Shown piece after piece: positions 5,373 through 5,603 of a stretch of DNA of 5,603 bases. Position 1 is the first letter of the stretch; every line of letters starts with the position of its first letter. The DNA lies in NCBI GenBank assembly GCA_020052975.1, contig JAGVOC010000389.1:1-5603 (forward strand), given 5' to 3'. The notes below the pieces were generated by a model. That model was not told where the DNA came from. It saw only the letters and a list, made by a program, of their open reading frames with translations, and did not search any database. The position numbers and the translations under genes are program-made. Source of the DNA: Desulfobacterales bacterium. Its GTDB lineage: Bacteria > Desulfobacterota > Desulfobacteria > Desulfobacterales > RPRI01.

Positions 5373-5603
5373 TTTTTTTGCCCTTATAGGATTCGGACCA
5401 AGTTCTCTTGCCCTTTCTGTCATCTCGTCTGCCGCACCTGTAAATTTTTGGGCATCCGATGCACCCATATTGAACATTTCTACCCTTCTACTGTCAATGC
5501 CAACCTCATCCAGCAGCTTTTTGGCGTATTGCACCTGTTTCTTTGCCCTCAGATTTCCTTCCAGGAAATGACATTCTCCTTCCTCTCACCCGGCAACAAA
5601 GAC
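5361..5603 (-). CDS. mvhD: MvhD/FlpD-type hydrogenase-Hdr delta subunit, C-terminal part, with UGA (probable selenocysteine)
   Basis: The gene enters from the right edge; 80 residues and TAA (5361-5363) are in view. MvhD carries a 2Fe-2S cluster and passes electrons between a hydrogenase or other dehydrogenase and heterodisulfide reductase HdrA. The visible part begins VFVAG, then TGA (5586-5588), then EEGECHFLEGN and a helical region with QYAKKLLDEVGID, MFNMGASDAQKF and a charged end. This is the conserved C-terminal block of the family, whose motif is G-C-x-x-G-x-C-H-x-x-x-G-N; the TGA occupies exactly the first Cys. The frame is otherwise undamaged on both sides, and the VhuD proteins of methanococci and related deltaproteobacterial proteins are known to carry selenocysteine. 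I therefore read the TGA as Sec. A plain nonsense mutation is the alternative. The extreme C-terminus (RES) comes from the inverted repeat. The preceding part of the gene, and probably hdr genes, lie outside. Confidence 0.88.
5553..5588 (-). promoter_or_regulatory. Candidate bacterial SECIS element (UGA plus downstream hairpin)
   Basis: On the coding strand the UGA (5588-5586) is followed after 23 nt by the apical loop GGA (5562-5560) of a perfect 7-bp stem, ATTTCCT with AGGAAAT. Bacterial SECIS hairpins lie within the coding region, with the apical loop about 16-37 nt after the UGA, a small loop, and a G in its first two positions; all three hold here. SelB recognition would allow Sec-tRNA insertion. 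The structure was judged by eye. Confidence 0.6.

Noticed and set aside
5316..5379. Intrinsic terminator ending the mvhD transcript
   Set aside because: The T-run is on the plus-strand side. For minus-strand transcription the hairpin is preceded by A7 and not followed by U, so it would not terminate the operon.
5370..5382. A7 run before a strong hairpin as a programmed frameshift site at the end of mvhD
   Set aside because: Both shifted frames meet a stop within a few codons, no downstream domain would be joined, and the hairpin follows with no spacer.
5586..5588. TGA as evidence that mvhD is a pseudogene
   Set aside because: The TGA is at the exact conserved Cys position, both flanks fit the family, and a SECIS-like hairpin follows; selenocysteine explains all three better.

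Overview
The window looks like a stretch of chromosome from a strictly anaerobic, Wood-Ljungdahl-type bacterium, most plausibly a Desulfobacterota (deltaproteobacterial) sulfate reducer or syntroph, or a Nitrospirota relative. This is inferred from gene content: a metV-metF pair directly downstream of an MvhD-type hydrogenase/heterodisulfide-reductase delta subunit that appears to carry an in-frame UGA (selenocysteine) codon. The taxonomy is an inference; there is no rRNA or other marker gene here.

Right part, 2163-5603, minus strand: a compact co-directional gene set read from right to left. It holds the C-terminal 80 residues of mvhD (cut by the window edge), then a 57-nt inverted repeat that supplies the last codons and stop of mvhD, then metV, metF (3 nt after metV) and an RhlB-like DEAD-box RNA helicase (26 nt after metF). 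MetF with MetV is the methylene-tetrahydrofolate reductase of the methyl branch of the Wood-Ljungdahl pathway. MvhD and Hdr proteins pass electrons to or from it in acetogens such as Moorella. The helicase is a housekeeping RNA-remodelling enzyme that seems to be co-transcribed.

Left part, 1-2160, mostly plus strand: an AT-richer, decayed accessory zone. In order it contains the 3' end of a YgiT-type zinc-finger (antitoxin-like) gene, an unrecognised gene interrupted by one in-frame UAG, a secreted-protein gene cut off shortly after its signal peptide, a small minus-strand ORF with a strong Shine-Dalgarno, an intact XRE-family regulator, and a REP-associated tyrosine transposase (RAYT) remnant that has lost its start and its catalytic middle. 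The space between the small minus-strand ORF and the XRE gene contains several dyad-symmetric sites that could be operators. The RAYT remnant contains a palindrome preceded by GTAG, the layout expected of a REP element.

The strongest observation is the UGA codon at 5586-5588. It lies exactly where the conserved first cysteine of the C-x-x-G-x-C motif of MvhD belongs, and a hairpin of suitable geometry follows it, so it reads as a selenoprotein rather than a broken gene. I see no convincing wholly new system in the window.
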